From Mucilaginibacter sp. SMC90 (GTDB lineage Bacteria; Bacteroidota; Bacteroidia; Sphingobacteriales; Sphingobacteriaceae): a DNA stretch of 64,000 nt. Positions within the stretch are counted from its first letter, which is position 1, and the number at the start of each line of letters is the position of its first letter. Below, one piece after another: positions 9,201-17,448 of this stretch. The notes under the pieces are model-generated. The model did not search any database, was not told the origin of the DNA, and saw only the letters and a list, made by a program, of their open reading frames with translations. Made by a program: the position numbers and the translations under genes. The stretch is taken from assembly GCF_022811725.1 (NCBI RefSeq), contig NZ_CP094527.1, positions 248,001 to 312,000 on the forward strand. The letters run 5' to 3'.

Positions 9201-9434
9201 AGTCTTTTGGGTAAACAAAACGTAATTAAAGGTTTAACAATTGGTGTTACTGCCAGGAACCTTTTCTTATGGGTGCCTAAAACCAATATCTACGGCGATC
9301 CTGACTTTACGTTCTCTTCAGCACCATCGGGCAGCAACTTTGGCGTTAACACATCAAACGTTTCTGGTGTAGCCGATTCACAAATTAACCCTGCTACCCG
9401 TACTATCGGCGGTAACATAGTGGTTAAATTTTAA
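6276..9434 (+). CDS. SusC/RagA family TonB-linked outer membrane transporter
   Basis: A 1052-residue nutrient importer of the outer membrane. A signal peptide (MKKLLLVSLCLLVLSITQVF, cut before QNRT) precedes a carboxypeptidase-regulatory-like domain at about 24-100 (GQPIPGATVKIKGT). A TonB-box-like EVVVTA follows at about 104, then a plug domain with the SusC signatures GLQGKVSGLNI and LLLLDGVQ, and GVIVITTKKG at its end. A 22-strand type barrel runs to the terminal NIVVKF. With TonB energy, SusC forms the barrel under the SusD lipoprotein lid. The SusD-like gene starts 31 nt downstream. The substrate cannot be told from sequence; no glycoside hydrolase accompanies the operon. Confidence 0.95.
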   Translation: MKKLLLVSLCLLVLSITQVFAQNRTITGTVTAKDDGQPIPGATVKIKGTTSGTQTGVNGKYSLSVPANATLSFSFIGYETRDVTLGASDKIDVVLSTSAKQLSEVVVTAALGIKRQKGELGYAATSLTSKDVNLAKPVNVINGLQGKVSGLNITTINSGVFEDVKINLRGIRSLLGNNSPLLLLDGVQVPISYISSLNPNDIDTYSILKGSSSAAIYGPDAVNGVIVITTKKGNVNGKPEVTLSNSTQFTSVSKFPAMQNEFGSGDYGGYVPYENWSWGPAFDGSTKEIGVPFDDGTPTQTIKYSALPNEKKNFFNTGSTVINDVSIRTGATYLGIQDANIKGIVPNDKNRRTGIYLNTTQDYGRLKVTAGVNYKQYNYNVFDDDAMSTYNANNNVGLNGGLMNLLFNIPADVPLTRYKNINTDPYAGYNGYFTNYGINPYFALDNWRLLGKREDMIASLELNLKATDWLNFTYRANLTSNTVTERHTSEGVTPNQMGIDRGFTSVPQTLTERSYKYQQLFSQFFASFNKTFAQDFKVTAIVGTDLRQRDNRDTQVGTTSLVIPNLFDISQRTGNLTGSSDFTRDRLFSVYGSAGLSYKGWASVEVTGRNDQTSLLSSANNSFFYPGVSASVVLSEAIPALKNSNTLSYLKLRGAANKSGNISGISAYTLAATFSQTNGFPYGPVAGYTANDKTYDPNIKPEFVKSFEFGFESGFLKDRITLEATYFHQNNTNQIIPIQVSNSTGYTSYQINAASFINKGVELDLGLNPLVKIKDVAINFKANATYNDSRVNSVYQGLDQLAIGGFTNFASNYAVVGAPAFVFKATDYLRDDQGRVIVDANTGYPTADPNVKQFGRTMPLWTVGLSPSFRWKSLTLSATFEYKGGHYVYNDIGNAMAWTGVGAATATNHRERYVLPNSSIADPANPGKYIANTNVTLSNVSDFYTGVYRDVASNFITSADSWRLREISLSYDLPQSLLGKQNVIKGLTIGVTARNLFLWVPKTNIYGDPDFTFSSAPSGSNFGVNTSNVSGVADSQINPATRTIGGNIVVKF

Positions 9435-9465
9435 TTAATTTGATATAGATTTTAAAGATATAATC

Positions 9466-11055
9466 ATGAAAAAACTAATAGGCGTATTTTTTGCCGCGAC
9501 GCTCATTGTATCGTCGAGCTGCAAAAAGAGTTTTTTTGATATAAATACCAACCCTAACTCTCCTACTGACGCGGCAATAACCCCGGCAGCTTTGCTTCCT
9601 CAATTATTGCACCGCGTTGCAGCTAAAGTATCAACTTCATACAATCCCGAAGGCGACTGGATGGGATATTGGGCACGTTCAGGTTCATACGGTCCAAGTA
9701 CCGAAGAGGAGTCATACAACATTACTACTACTTTTGAAGCTGATGAGTGGAGTTCAGGTGCTCCAAATACTGGCTGGTTCGATATTTTAGCGGATGCCAA
9801 TACTATGGAGAAAAAAGCTACTGCCAGCAAACAAACATTTTATGTTGGTATAGCTAAGATCATCAAATCAATCGGTTATATGTACCTGGTTGATGAGTAT
9901 AATAACGTTCCTTATTCAAAAGCATTTGATATTGTAGGTAATATAACTCCTGCTTATGACAAAGGTGCTGACATTTATAAAGATCTGTTATTGCAATTGG
10001 ATGATGCTGCGAAATTAATCAAAGCTTCAAGTGCCGATGCAAACCCAGGTTTAACGCAGGCCGATATTACCTTTCATGGTGATCCAACCTTGTGGAGAAA
10101 ATTAGCAAACAGCCAACGTTTGAGGTTGTTGATCCACGAATCAGAAGTTTTAACTAACGCTTCAGCCGAAGTTGCTAAAATCACTGCTGATGGCGCTGGA
10201 TTCTTAGGCGATGGAGGTGTGGACAAAAATGGTTCAGCAACTGACGAATCAGCTTATGTAAACCCTCCTTATGTTCAGGAAGATGGCAGACAAAACCCTT
10301 TCTGGGATACATTTAAAAACCTTTACACCGGTAGTGCTGCTAACCAGTATTACAGGGCTAACAATTATTTGTTAGAAGATGTATACGCCTGGAGCTCGTC
10401 ATCAAGCTATGATACCCGTTTCTTGTATGTATTTGCCGAAGCAGCAACCCCTTTAAATGGTAATGTTTATTATGGTTATAACTACGGTGAACTTTTGCCG
10501 GGCACCGCTCCTAAAGCAGTAAACTCATCAGACGTATCTGGCCCAGGTTTGGCTATAAGCCCTTCACAACCGCAGTGGTTCTTTACTTCGGTAGAAAGTT
10601 TATTCTTAAAAGCTGAAGCAATTCAAAGAGGTTGGTTAACTGGTGTTACTGCGGAATCCGCCTATGATGTTGCAGTTAAGGCATCTTTTAAATGGTTAGG
10701 TGCTCCTGATAGCGAAGCTGCCGATTACCTTGCTAACGATCCTAAAGCTAATTTTAGCGGTGCAAGCAGCAAAATATCGCAAATTGCTTTTCAAAAATAT
10801 ATAGCGTTAGCTGGTATAAATAACTTTGAGGCATGGGTTGACTACAGAAGGCTTGATGGTGCCGATGCAATATTAAAAGGTGGAAATCAACCTGTACTTC
10901 CATTGTCATTATCACCAAGCCGTGGTTCACGTACAATTCCGTTGCGTTTAATGTACCCTCAAAACGAGTACAACTTTAACGCGGCTAACGTAGCAAAAGA
11001 AGGTACCATTAACCCTCAAACTTCAAGGATATTCTGGGATAAAGGCGCAAGATAA
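9466..11055 (+). CDS. SusD/RagB family nutrient-binding outer membrane lipoprotein
   Basis: A 529-residue surface lipoprotein that acts as the substrate-binding lid of the SusC transporter encoded just upstream. It has a lipoprotein signal (ATLIVSSSC, Cys19) followed by KKSFFDINTNPNSP, the typical N-terminus of the SusD-like_2 subgroup. The rest is alpha-helical and fits TPR-type repeats (FYVGIAKIIKSIGYMYLVDE; SVESLFLKAEAIQRGWL; FQKYIALAGINNFEAW). The length is normal for the family. The ligand may be an oligosaccharide or a peptide-like compound; the subgroup does not decide this. Confidence 0.93.
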   Translation: MKKLIGVFFAATLIVSSSCKKSFFDINTNPNSPTDAAITPAALLPQLLHRVAAKVSTSYNPEGDWMGYWARSGSYGPSTEEESYNITTTFEADEWSSGAPNTGWFDILADANTMEKKATASKQTFYVGIAKIIKSIGYMYLVDEYNNVPYSKAFDIVGNITPAYDKGADIYKDLLLQLDDAAKLIKASSADANPGLTQADITFHGDPTLWRKLANSQRLRLLIHESEVLTNASAEVAKITADGAGFLGDGGVDKNGSATDESAYVNPPYVQEDGRQNPFWDTFKNLYTGSAANQYYRANNYLLEDVYAWSSSSSYDTRFLYVFAEAATPLNGNVYYGYNYGELLPGTAPKAVNSSDVSGPGLAISPSQPQWFFTSVESLFLKAEAIQRGWLTGVTAESAYDVAVKASFKWLGAPDSEAADYLANDPKANFSGASSKISQIAFQKYIALAGINNFEAWVDYRRLDGADAILKGGNQPVLPLSLSPSRGSRTIPLRLMYPQNEYNFNAANVAKEGTINPQTSRIFWDKGAR

Positions 11056-11093
11056 TTGCCGGTTTATAGTAGATAACCATTAAAATTAAACAA

Positions 11094-12005
11094 ATGAAAA
11101 TCAAATATATAAATAAGAGGTTTATCCCGGCACTTGCTATTGTGATGGGCCTTTCATCTTGCTTGAAAGATAAAAACCCTCAGCTGGATTTTTCAAAATT
11201 GAAGCCGGTTGTTGAAATTTCTGTTCCGCTTACTACAGATACAGGTGTGCCATCACCAGATAACTCAGGCGATGGTGCTGCTAACACGTTTAGCTTTGCT
11301 TTTGTTGCAAGTACAAGTGCTATCCCTTATCAAATACCGGTAAATTACGCTTATAGCAAACCAAGCCCGGGCATCACTGCTACCATGGCTATCGATCCTA
11401 AAATATTAGATGACTATAATGATATTGAAGGAACTGATTTAGAAGTGTTACCTGCACAGAACTATACTATTTCTGATTTAAAAGTGAACATTGCTTCAGG
11501 TACACAGGTAGCTTATTTACCAATCAATTTTGTTAATACACTTGCACTTGATGCAACTAAGTCATACGCGTTACCAATTAAGATCGCGAGCGCCCCGGGT
11601 GCAGAAATCAGTGGTAATTATGGTTCGGTGATTGTTTTAATTACGATAAAAAACAAATACGATGGTAATTATTTAGGTTCTGGTTCAATTGCTTTCCCTC
11701 CGCCAACGGCAGGAAGATCATGGACTAACCTGAAAAAAGCACTTAAAACTATAGATGCTAACACAGTTAAAGCTGATGCGGCGGATTTAGGAAGCAGCAA
11801 GTTTTACATGAGGTTAACTGTAAATGCTGATAATTCAGTTACAGTTACTGCCGATCCGACATCTGCAAATACTACTATTCAGAATAATCCAACTAATGGT
11901 GCAAGTACTTATAATCCTACTACAAAAACCTTTACCCTACACTATAAATATGTAGGTGCAAGCGGCGATAGGGTTATTGACGAAGTTATTAAACCGGCTA
12001 ACTAA
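11094..12005 (+). CDS. DUF1735 domain-containing surface lipoprotein
   Basis: A 303-residue lipoprotein, third gene of the Sus-like operon. The lipobox is GLSSC (Cys23). Residues about 40-170 form a beta-sandwich typical of DUF1735 (IPVNYAYSKPSPG, then NYTISDLKVNIASGTQ and YALPIKIASA). The C-terminal part holds a second small beta domain (NKYDGNYLGSG to HYKYVGASGDRVIDE), as seen in related proteins that end in DUF4361-like modules. Such proteins are often surface-exposed and are thought to help bind the substrate of the neighbouring SusC/SusD pair. A strong terminator follows. Confidence 0.8.
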   Translation: MKIKYINKRFIPALAIVMGLSSCLKDKNPQLDFSKLKPVVEISVPLTTDTGVPSPDNSGDGAANTFSFAFVASTSAIPYQIPVNYAYSKPSPGITATMAIDPKILDDYNDIEGTDLEVLPAQNYTISDLKVNIASGTQVAYLPINFVNTLALDATKSYALPIKIASAPGAEISGNYGSVIVLITIKNKYDGNYLGSGSIAFPPPTAGRSWTNLKKALKTIDANTVKADAADLGSSKFYMRLTVNADNSVTVTADPTSANTTIQNNPTNGASTYNPTTKTFTLHYKYVGASGDRVIDEVIKPAN

Positions 12006-12027
12006 TTAGCCAAATTATAACAGGTAT

Positions 12028-12066
12028 AAAAAAGCCGGCTTTCATTTGAAAGCCGGCTTTTTTTTC
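12028..12066. terminator. Strong bidirectional terminator between the Sus-like operon and DoxX
   Basis: Perfect 13-bp stem AAAGCCGGCTTTC / GAAAGCCGGCTTT with a 4-nt loop, flanked by an A-run on the left and a T-run on the right. It can stop transcription from both the Sus-like operon and the convergent DoxX gene. Confidence 0.9.
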
Positions 12067-12074
12067 AATGAATT

Positions 12075-12482
12075 TTATTTTTTATCTACGCTGTATTTTC
12101 CCGGGCCAATAAATATTAAGCCGGCAAACATAACAGCATCTTCAATAGCATGGGCAGCATCTCCAAACCCGCCACCAGTGCCCAGGTGCATTAAAGCGGC
12201 CACCAAAAGGTTTATCAGCAACAGGATGCAAACCGGCCTGAATGCCAAACCAATAATAAGCAGGAAGCCGCCAAAACATTCAGTAACCGCAGCCAGCAGT
12301 CCCCATAAAACTGGCCAGAAATGGATCCCCACATATTTCATTGACCCGCCAAGGTGTTCCCAGCTTTTTATACCTCCCATTAATTTAGGGTAACCATGAT
12401 AAATGAACATAATACCAAGACCGATGCGAATGATCAGCAGCCCGAAATTTTTGTAATTACCTAAATTGCCTAAAAACGCCAT
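12075..12482 (-). CDS. DoxX family membrane protein
   Basis: A 135-residue protein with four predicted membrane helices: GLLIIRIGLGIMFIYHGYPK, PVLWGLLAAVTECFGGFLLI, PVCILLLINLLVAALMH and AVMFAGLIFIGPG. The conserved start (RIGLGIMFIYHGYPKL) and the central AVTECFGGFLL are typical of DoxX. Family members are small quinone-related or oxidative-stress-associated membrane proteins; the exact function here is unknown. It is convergent with the Sus-like operon and divergent from the M20 gene, so it is probably transcribed alone. Confidence 0.88.
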   Translation of the reverse strand: MAFLGNLGNYKNFGLLIIRIGLGIMFIYHGYPKLMGGIKSWEHLGGSMKYVGIHFWPVLWGLLAAVTECFGGFLLIIGLAFRPVCILLLINLLVAALMHLGTGGGFGDAAHAIEDAVMFAGLIFIGPGKYSVDKK

Positions 12483-12601
12483 TTTATAAATTTTTTATTG
12501 TGTAAGCTGCTTAAGGTAGTAAAAATGTTGACAGAGGGCAAAACCGCCGGTCATTTGTATTCAAAGTATTGTGCTTATATTACTGTCCCTAAACAACCGG
12601 T

Positions 12602-13909
12602 ATGAAAGCAAGCCTTATTTTATCCCTATGTGTGTTTTCGCTGCAAGCTATCGCACAAAATAAATCTTTACGGTTACAGGTAAATACCAAAGCTGATGCC
12701 TTGCAGGAGCAGGTGATAACCTGGCGTCGCGATTTTCATGAACACCCCGAACTCGGAAATAACGAGGTCCGCACCTCTGCTATTATTGCTAAACATCTGC
12801 AATCGTTAGGTTTGGAGGTAATAACCGGCGTTGCTACTACAGGTGTGGTGGGGGTTTTAAAAGGAGGCCATCCGGGGCCGGTTGTGGCACTGCGGGCTGA
12901 TATGGATGGCCTGCCGGTTATTGAGCGTACACCTGTACCTTTTGCATCCAAAGTGAAAACTACCTATAACGGGCAGGAGGTTGGCGTAATGCATGCCTGC
13001 GGGCACGATTCGCATATGGCTATATTGATGGGGGTTGCACAGGTGCTTTCGGCAATGAAGGCAGACTTGCACGGAACCGTAAAGTTTATTTTTCAACCCG
13101 CCGAAGAAGGTGTTGAACCCGGGCAAAAAGGCGGAGCAGAACAGATGGTAAAAGAGGGCGTTTTGGATAACCCGAAAGTTGATGTGATATTCGGTTTGCA
13201 TATCAATTCGCAAACGGAAGCAGGCAAAATTACTTACCGGCCGGGGGGCACGATGGCTGGGGTTAACGACATGCAGATCATTGTAAAAGGACGGTCGGCC
13301 CATGGGGCCTATCCATGGGCAAGTGTTGACCCTATAGTAACATCTGCGCAGATCATCAACAACCTGCAAACCATAGTTAGCCGCAATATCAATGTAACCG
13401 AAAACCCGGCAGTAGTTACCATTGGTGCCATAAAAGGAGGCAATAGGTCAAACATCATTCCGGAATCGGTTGAAATGCTGGGCACCCTCCGCTCCTTTAC
13501 CCCGGCTGATGAAAAGCTGCTGATTGACCGCGTAACAGAAATTGCTACCAAAACTGCCGAGGCACAGGGGGCTACTGCTACCGTTAAAATCCCCTATAGC
13601 CACCACTATCCCGTAACTTATAATAATCCTCAGCTTACCCAAAATATGTTACCCAGCCTGCAGCAAACGGCCGGTGCCGCTAATGTACTGTTGCGCCCAC
13701 CTGTAACAGGAGCCGAAGATTTCAGTTTTTACCAGGAAAAAGTACCGGGTTTGTTCATATTTTTGGGCGGCATGCCTAAGGGAGGTGACCCGTTGAAAGC
13801 CCCATCTCATCATACGCCCGATTTTTATATTGACGAAAGTGGGTTTAATTTAGGCGTGAAAGCTTTATGCAACCTTGCAATTGACTACATGAACAACAAA
13901 ACAAAATAA
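12602..13909 (+). CDS. Secreted M20 family amidohydrolase (N-acyl amino acid / hippurate hydrolase type)
   Basis: A 435-residue metallopeptidase-fold enzyme that probably removes acyl groups from N-acyl amino acids or similar amides. A short signal peptide (LILSLCVFSLQAIAQ) sends it out of the cytoplasm. The family signatures are RRDFHEHPELGNNE, the metal-binding HACGHDSHM, FQPAEEG with the paired glutamates, FGLHI, and the C-terminal HHTPDF. A dimerisation domain lies in the middle (about 205-320, GRSAHGAYPW). The substrate cannot be derived. A small lipoprotein gene follows after 2 nt, so the pair is co-transcribed. Confidence 0.88.
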   Translation: MKASLILSLCVFSLQAIAQNKSLRLQVNTKADALQEQVITWRRDFHEHPELGNNEVRTSAIIAKHLQSLGLEVITGVATTGVVGVLKGGHPGPVVALRADMDGLPVIERTPVPFASKVKTTYNGQEVGVMHACGHDSHMAILMGVAQVLSAMKADLHGTVKFIFQPAEEGVEPGQKGGAEQMVKEGVLDNPKVDVIFGLHINSQTEAGKITYRPGGTMAGVNDMQIIVKGRSAHGAYPWASVDPIVTSAQIINNLQTIVSRNINVTENPAVVTIGAIKGGNRSNIIPESVEMLGTLRSFTPADEKLLIDRVTEIATKTAEAQGATATVKIPYSHHYPVTYNNPQLTQNMLPSLQQTAGAANVLLRPPVTGAEDFSFYQEKVPGLFIFLGGMPKGGDPLKAPSHHTPDFYIDESGFNLGVKALCNLAIDYMNNKTK

Positions 13910-13911
13910 TA

Positions 13912-14502
13912 ATGAAATACCTGTTAGGAATAATTGTACTGTTGGGTTTAGGATGTAAACAAAATGCCAAGCAAGCCGAAAGTAAAAAGACAGATAGTAT
14001 TGCATCATCAAGCGCCGACACCGTGCGGAGCTCTGAATACCTGGACTGGCACAAAGTAAAACTAAACGGGAGCATTACCATGTTATCAAGCTTTAAAGCC
14101 ACATCACAAAACCTGGGAAAGCCTGATAGCGTTGTGACCCCCGACTATGACAATATATCGGTATCTTATTTCAATGGAGAGAAATTTAAATATGTTTACT
14201 ACAAAGGCTTGCAGTTTGAGGTGGTTAATGACAGCCTTGCTTTTACGCAGATAGACTTCAGGGAGGATACTGCGTTATATTTTACAAGCGATAAGATCAG
14301 GCTTAGCCATCGTACTACACTGGCCGATTTTAAAGCTGTTTTTCCAAAAGCTGCAGACAATGAGCTTTCGGGTACCGATGTGGACAAATACCTGGTTGTT
14401 AGCCTTGACGTTGCTAAATCATCAATGGAAGATAAATGGATGTTTTGGTTTAGCCGCGATGGAGAAAAGCTGCTCAAAATAGAGTACTTTATCCCCGATT
14501 GA
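13912..14502 (+). CDS. Hypothetical lipoprotein
   Basis: A 196-residue predicted lipoprotein with lipobox LLGLGC (Cys15) and a serine/lysine-rich linker to about residue 45. A compact alpha/beta domain follows (YFNGEKFKYVYYKGLQFEVV, then RTTLADFKAVFPKA and WMFWFSRDGEKLLKIEYF). I do not recognise a family. The start is two bases after the stop of the M20 gene, which suggests translational coupling and a role at the same site in the envelope. Confidence 0.7.
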   Translation: MKYLLGIIVLLGLGCKQNAKQAESKKTDSIASSSADTVRSSEYLDWHKVKLNGSITMLSSFKATSQNLGKPDSVVTPDYDNISVSYFNGEKFKYVYYKGLQFEVVNDSLAFTQIDFREDTALYFTSDKIRLSHRTTLADFKAVFPKAADNELSGTDVDKYLVVSLDVAKSSMEDKWMFWFSRDGEKLLKIEYFIPD

Positions 14503-14606
14503 TTTTAATTACTGCTGAAAACAATAAATATCAAAAAGTATTTTTACACAGGCTTATTCGTATATTGAACGGCCTTAATAGCATGAAGCGCTAAATTGTT
14601 AAGATC

Positions 14607-15113
14607 ATGAAAAAACATTTATATCCCCTTTTATGCCTGTGCATGTTTATGAGCAGTTTACCTGTTATGGCGGCTTCGGTAAAAAAGGTTGCGCCGGCAG
14701 ATACCGTAGCTAAGTTGAGACCCGAGGTGCGCCAGGTTGTAGAAACCGTAATAAAGGCTTCGGGTACTTTTAACATTGAGGCGGTAACGGATCTTTATGC
14801 ACCGAACGCTGTAGTAGCCGATGAACAGCCTCCTTTTTCATGGAATGGCCAGCTGGCTGGCGTACAATGGATCAACTCGGTACAAAAAGCAGTCAAGGAT
14901 TTTAAGATCAGCGATTTTAAGGTCGACCTGCAGCGCATTAAAACTTTTCAGCAAACCGACGAAATAGTTTACCTGATTGCTCCTGTTGAATATACCGGTC
15001 TTGTAAATGGTGAGCATTTTGAAGAACAGGGCGCTTTTTCATTTGTGCTAAGGATAGTGAGCGGTAAATGGCTTATTAAAAGCCAGGCCTGGGTGCCGCG
15101 CAATGGTTTGTAA
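14607..15113 (+). CDS. Secreted NTF2-like (SnoaL/DUF4440-type) protein
   Basis: A 168-residue protein with a signal peptide (LCLCMFMSSLPVMA) and a single cone-like NTF2 domain at about 35-165. Typical features are the N-terminal helix with FNIEAVTDLYAPNAVVADEQ, a substrate-analogue-lined strand PFSWNGQLAG, and the closing strands GAFSFVLRIVSGKWLIKSQAW. Members bind small hydrophobic ligands or act as isomerases or accessory domains; nothing here assigns a reaction. It stands alone between the M20 operon and the LLM gene. Confidence 0.75.
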   Translation: MKKHLYPLLCLCMFMSSLPVMAASVKKVAPADTVAKLRPEVRQVVETVIKASGTFNIEAVTDLYAPNAVVADEQPPFSWNGQLAGVQWINSVQKAVKDFKISDFKVDLQRIKTFQQTDEIVYLIAPVEYTGLVNGEHFEEQGAFSFVLRIVSGKWLIKSQAWVPRNGL

Positions 15114-15266
15114 ACGCGCACAAATGCCGCGCCTTTAGGGCTATTCTCTTAGCTTTCCGCTTTTAGCGTTCTGCTTTTAGCTTTTATAATAGTAATCCCA
15201 ATGCCATAAAAGCTGGGGTGTAAGCCCGCCTGCAACCCTATGCTTATTTTTGTGTTCACAATACAT

Positions 15267-16280
15267 ATGAGCACAAACAAGATCAAACTGAGCGTGCTCG
15301 ACCAGTCGCCGATAAGAAAAGGCGCTACTGCCGAGCAGGCCATACAAGAAACCATACAACTGGCAAAATATACCGATACCCTGGGTTATACCCGCTTTTG
15401 GATTTCGGAACATCACAACATGGGTATCATAGCAGGTTCAACACCTGAAGTATTGCTGGCCCACCTTGCCGGCGAAACCAAAAACATGCGTATGGGCTCG
15501 GGCGGCATCATGATGCCAAACCACAGCACACTTAAGGTTGCAGAAAACTTTAGGATGCTTGAGGCACTTTTCCCCGGCCGGATTGACCTGGGGATGGGCC
15601 GTGCGCCGGGTACCGACAGGATCACTGCAGCTGCCCTTAACCCTTCAAACCAGTTCAGGGAGCAGGATTTTGTAGAGCAGTTGGCCGATCTGCAGAATTA
15701 TTTCCATGATACTTATGAGCCGGGGACCATACAGGCCCGCATCAGGGCTATCCCGCAGGTTAAAACCGTACCCAATATGTGGCTGCTAAGCTCAAGCGGG
15801 CAAAGCGGCTTATTTGCGGCGCATTTTGGCATGGGCTTTTCCTTTGCGCATTTCATTAACCCCAATGGCGGCCCCGAAAGTGTTAAGATGTATAAGGAGC
15901 GCTTCCAGCCATCAGATGACCTGCACAAGCCTGAGGCCAATGTAGCGGTGTTTATTTTTTGCTCCGAGGATGCCGAAAAGGTAAGGCAACACCAGGCCGT
16001 GATGGATCATCGCTTTTTACAGTTTGAAAAGGGCGGACCAATAGTGCCGTTAAGTTATGATGATGTAAAAGACGTGGAGTATACACCAGCCGAGCAGGAA
16101 CGCATTCGCTATAACCGTTACCGTGTGATTACCGGCTCGCCGACTGAGCTGAAGCTGAAGTTAACATGGCTTGCCGATGATTATAAAGTAGATGAAATTA
16201 TGGCCGTTACAATTACCGAAAACTTTGAAGACAGGCTGGAATCGTACCGGTTATTGGCCGAACAGTTTGAATTAATATAA
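15267..16280 (+). CDS. LLM class (luciferase-like) flavin-dependent oxidoreductase
   Basis: A 337-residue TIM-barrel monooxygenase related to bacterial luciferase that uses reduced FMN. The start before STNKIKLSVLDQSPIRKG is preferred over an upstream ATG because the family begins with this strand and a -7-like TATTTTTG lies at 15245-15252. Signatures are WISEHHNMGIIAGSTPEVL, MRMGSGGIMMPNHSTLKVAE, PGRIDLGMGRAPGTD and WLLSSSGQS, as in the MsnO8/YhbW-like subgroup. The substrate is unknown; the subgroup is often listed as alkane or alkanal monooxygenase-like. Confidence 0.9.
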   Translation: MSTNKIKLSVLDQSPIRKGATAEQAIQETIQLAKYTDTLGYTRFWISEHHNMGIIAGSTPEVLLAHLAGETKNMRMGSGGIMMPNHSTLKVAENFRMLEALFPGRIDLGMGRAPGTDRITAAALNPSNQFREQDFVEQLADLQNYFHDTYEPGTIQARIRAIPQVKTVPNMWLLSSSGQSGLFAAHFGMGFSFAHFINPNGGPESVKMYKERFQPSDDLHKPEANVAVFIFCSEDAEKVRQHQAVMDHRFLQFEKGGPIVPLSYDDVKDVEYTPAEQERIRYNRYRVITGSPTELKLKLTWLADDYKVDEIMAVTITENFEDRLESYRLLAEQFELI

Positions 16281-16305
16281 TCCCGGTAAAATAACTTTTT
16301 TATGT

Positions 16306-16340
16306 AAATGCCGTTTCTATACCAGGAGCGGCATTTTTTG
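16306..16340 (+). terminator. Terminator after the LLM oxidoreductase gene
   Basis: Stem AAATGCCG / CGGCATTT with a 15-nt loop, followed by a T-run. Confidence 0.65.
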
Positions 16341-16437
16341 TTTGCGACGCTATCATTATTCATATAATTAAAAACTTTATAAGGCTTTAAGTTGTATCTT
16401 TGGAAAGATTATAAATAAGTCTATTTTCTACAATTCA

Positions 16438-17172
16438 ATGGTTATTATCATATTCTTCATAGCGCACTGGTTTCTGTCGCTGTTCTTTCAAACGTTCTTT
16501 CTGCACAGGTATGCATCACACAAAATGTTCACTACCAATAAATTTTACGAAGGAACATTTTACCTGCTTACTTACATTTGCCAGGGATCATCATTTTTGA
16601 ACCCAAGGGCATACGCTATTATGCACCGTGAACATCATGCTTACAGCGATACCGAAAAAGACCCGCACTCTCCTCACTTTTTTAAGGATGTTTTCCAGAT
16701 GATGATATACACTGCTAAGAGCTACAGGCTGCATGTGAAAAAATTGAAAGAACCTGAAGAACGTTTTAAGGGCAATATTCCTGAATGGCGCTTTGTTGAT
16801 TTTATAGGGTCATCAATAGTTTCCCGTATATCATTCGGTATCTTATATATTTTGTTTTACGTTGAATTTGCTACTCAGCCGTGGATGTACCTGCTGATCC
16901 CGATCCATTTTTTAATGGGCCCGATTCATGGCGCTATTGTTAACTGGTGCGGCCACAAATACGGTTATCAAAATTTTGATAATGGTGATAAATCAAAAAA
17001 CACCACCCCGTTTGATTTCCTGATGCTGGGCGAATTATTTCAGAACAATCACCACAAGCATCCTAACAAAGCTAATTTTGGTGCTAAATGGTTTGAAATA
17101 GACCCTGTTTACCCCATAATGAAACTCATGCACTGGATGCGGATAATTAAACTGCGTAAAGCATATCTTTAA
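16438..17172 (+). CDS. Membrane fatty acid (acyl-CoA type) desaturase
   Basis: A 244-residue integral-membrane di-iron desaturase that introduces a double bond into acyl chains. Three histidine clusters bind the iron: HRYASH at 23-28, HREHH at 63-67 and NNHHKHP at about 203-209; WCGHKYG supplies an extra histidine. Four hydrophobic segments fit the usual membrane topology (IIIFFIAHWFLSLFFQTFF; ISFGILYILFYV; MYLLIPIHFLMG). It is shorter than eukaryotic stearoyl-CoA desaturases but normal for bacteria. A TATCTTTG element at 16395-16402 may be its promoter. Its likely role is adjusting membrane fluidity. Confidence 0.9.
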   Translation: MVIIIFFIAHWFLSLFFQTFFLHRYASHKMFTTNKFYEGTFYLLTYICQGSSFLNPRAYAIMHREHHAYSDTEKDPHSPHFFKDVFQMMIYTAKSYRLHVKKLKEPEERFKGNIPEWRFVDFIGSSIVSRISFGILYILFYVEFATQPWMYLLIPIHFLMGPIHGAIVNWCGHKYGYQNFDNGDKSKNTTPFDFLMLGELFQNNHHKHPNKANFGAKWFEIDPVYPIMKLMHWMRIIKLRKAYL

Positions 17173-17448
17173 TCGCGTAGCGATTAGGTTAAAGGCGAAA
17201 GGTCAAAGGCAAAAGGTTTTCTTTTTTGCTTTTGACCTTTTTTATTTTAGGTGAAAGGATAAAGGCGAAAGGAAAAAGGTTTTCATTTATGTTTTTGACC
17301 ATTCAGCTTTTTGTATACCTCAAATAACCTTTCACCTTTTGCCTTTATCCTTTTACCTTCTTTTTCGCCTTCTTCCCAACCTTTCGCCTTTGACCTTTCC
17401 TCCTTTAACCTTTTCCCGTATCTTTGCCGCTCATAAATACATAAACCC
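17173..17448. repeat. Purine-tract repeat region with inverted complementary half
   Basis: The left half is built of purine-rich units close to AAAGGCGAAAGG on the plus strand, and the right half carries the complementary units (CCTTTCGCC, CCTTTGACC, CCTTTTGCC). Together they could form a long imperfect hairpin. No coding signal is seen. A TATCTTTG element at 17419-17426, near the end, may be the promoter of the aminotransferase. Confidence 0.6.

Noticed and set aside
12857..13369. A 170-codon minus-strand frame inside the M20 gene
   Set aside because: It lies fully within a well-supported coding region on the other strand and its composition is that of a reverse-frame shadow.
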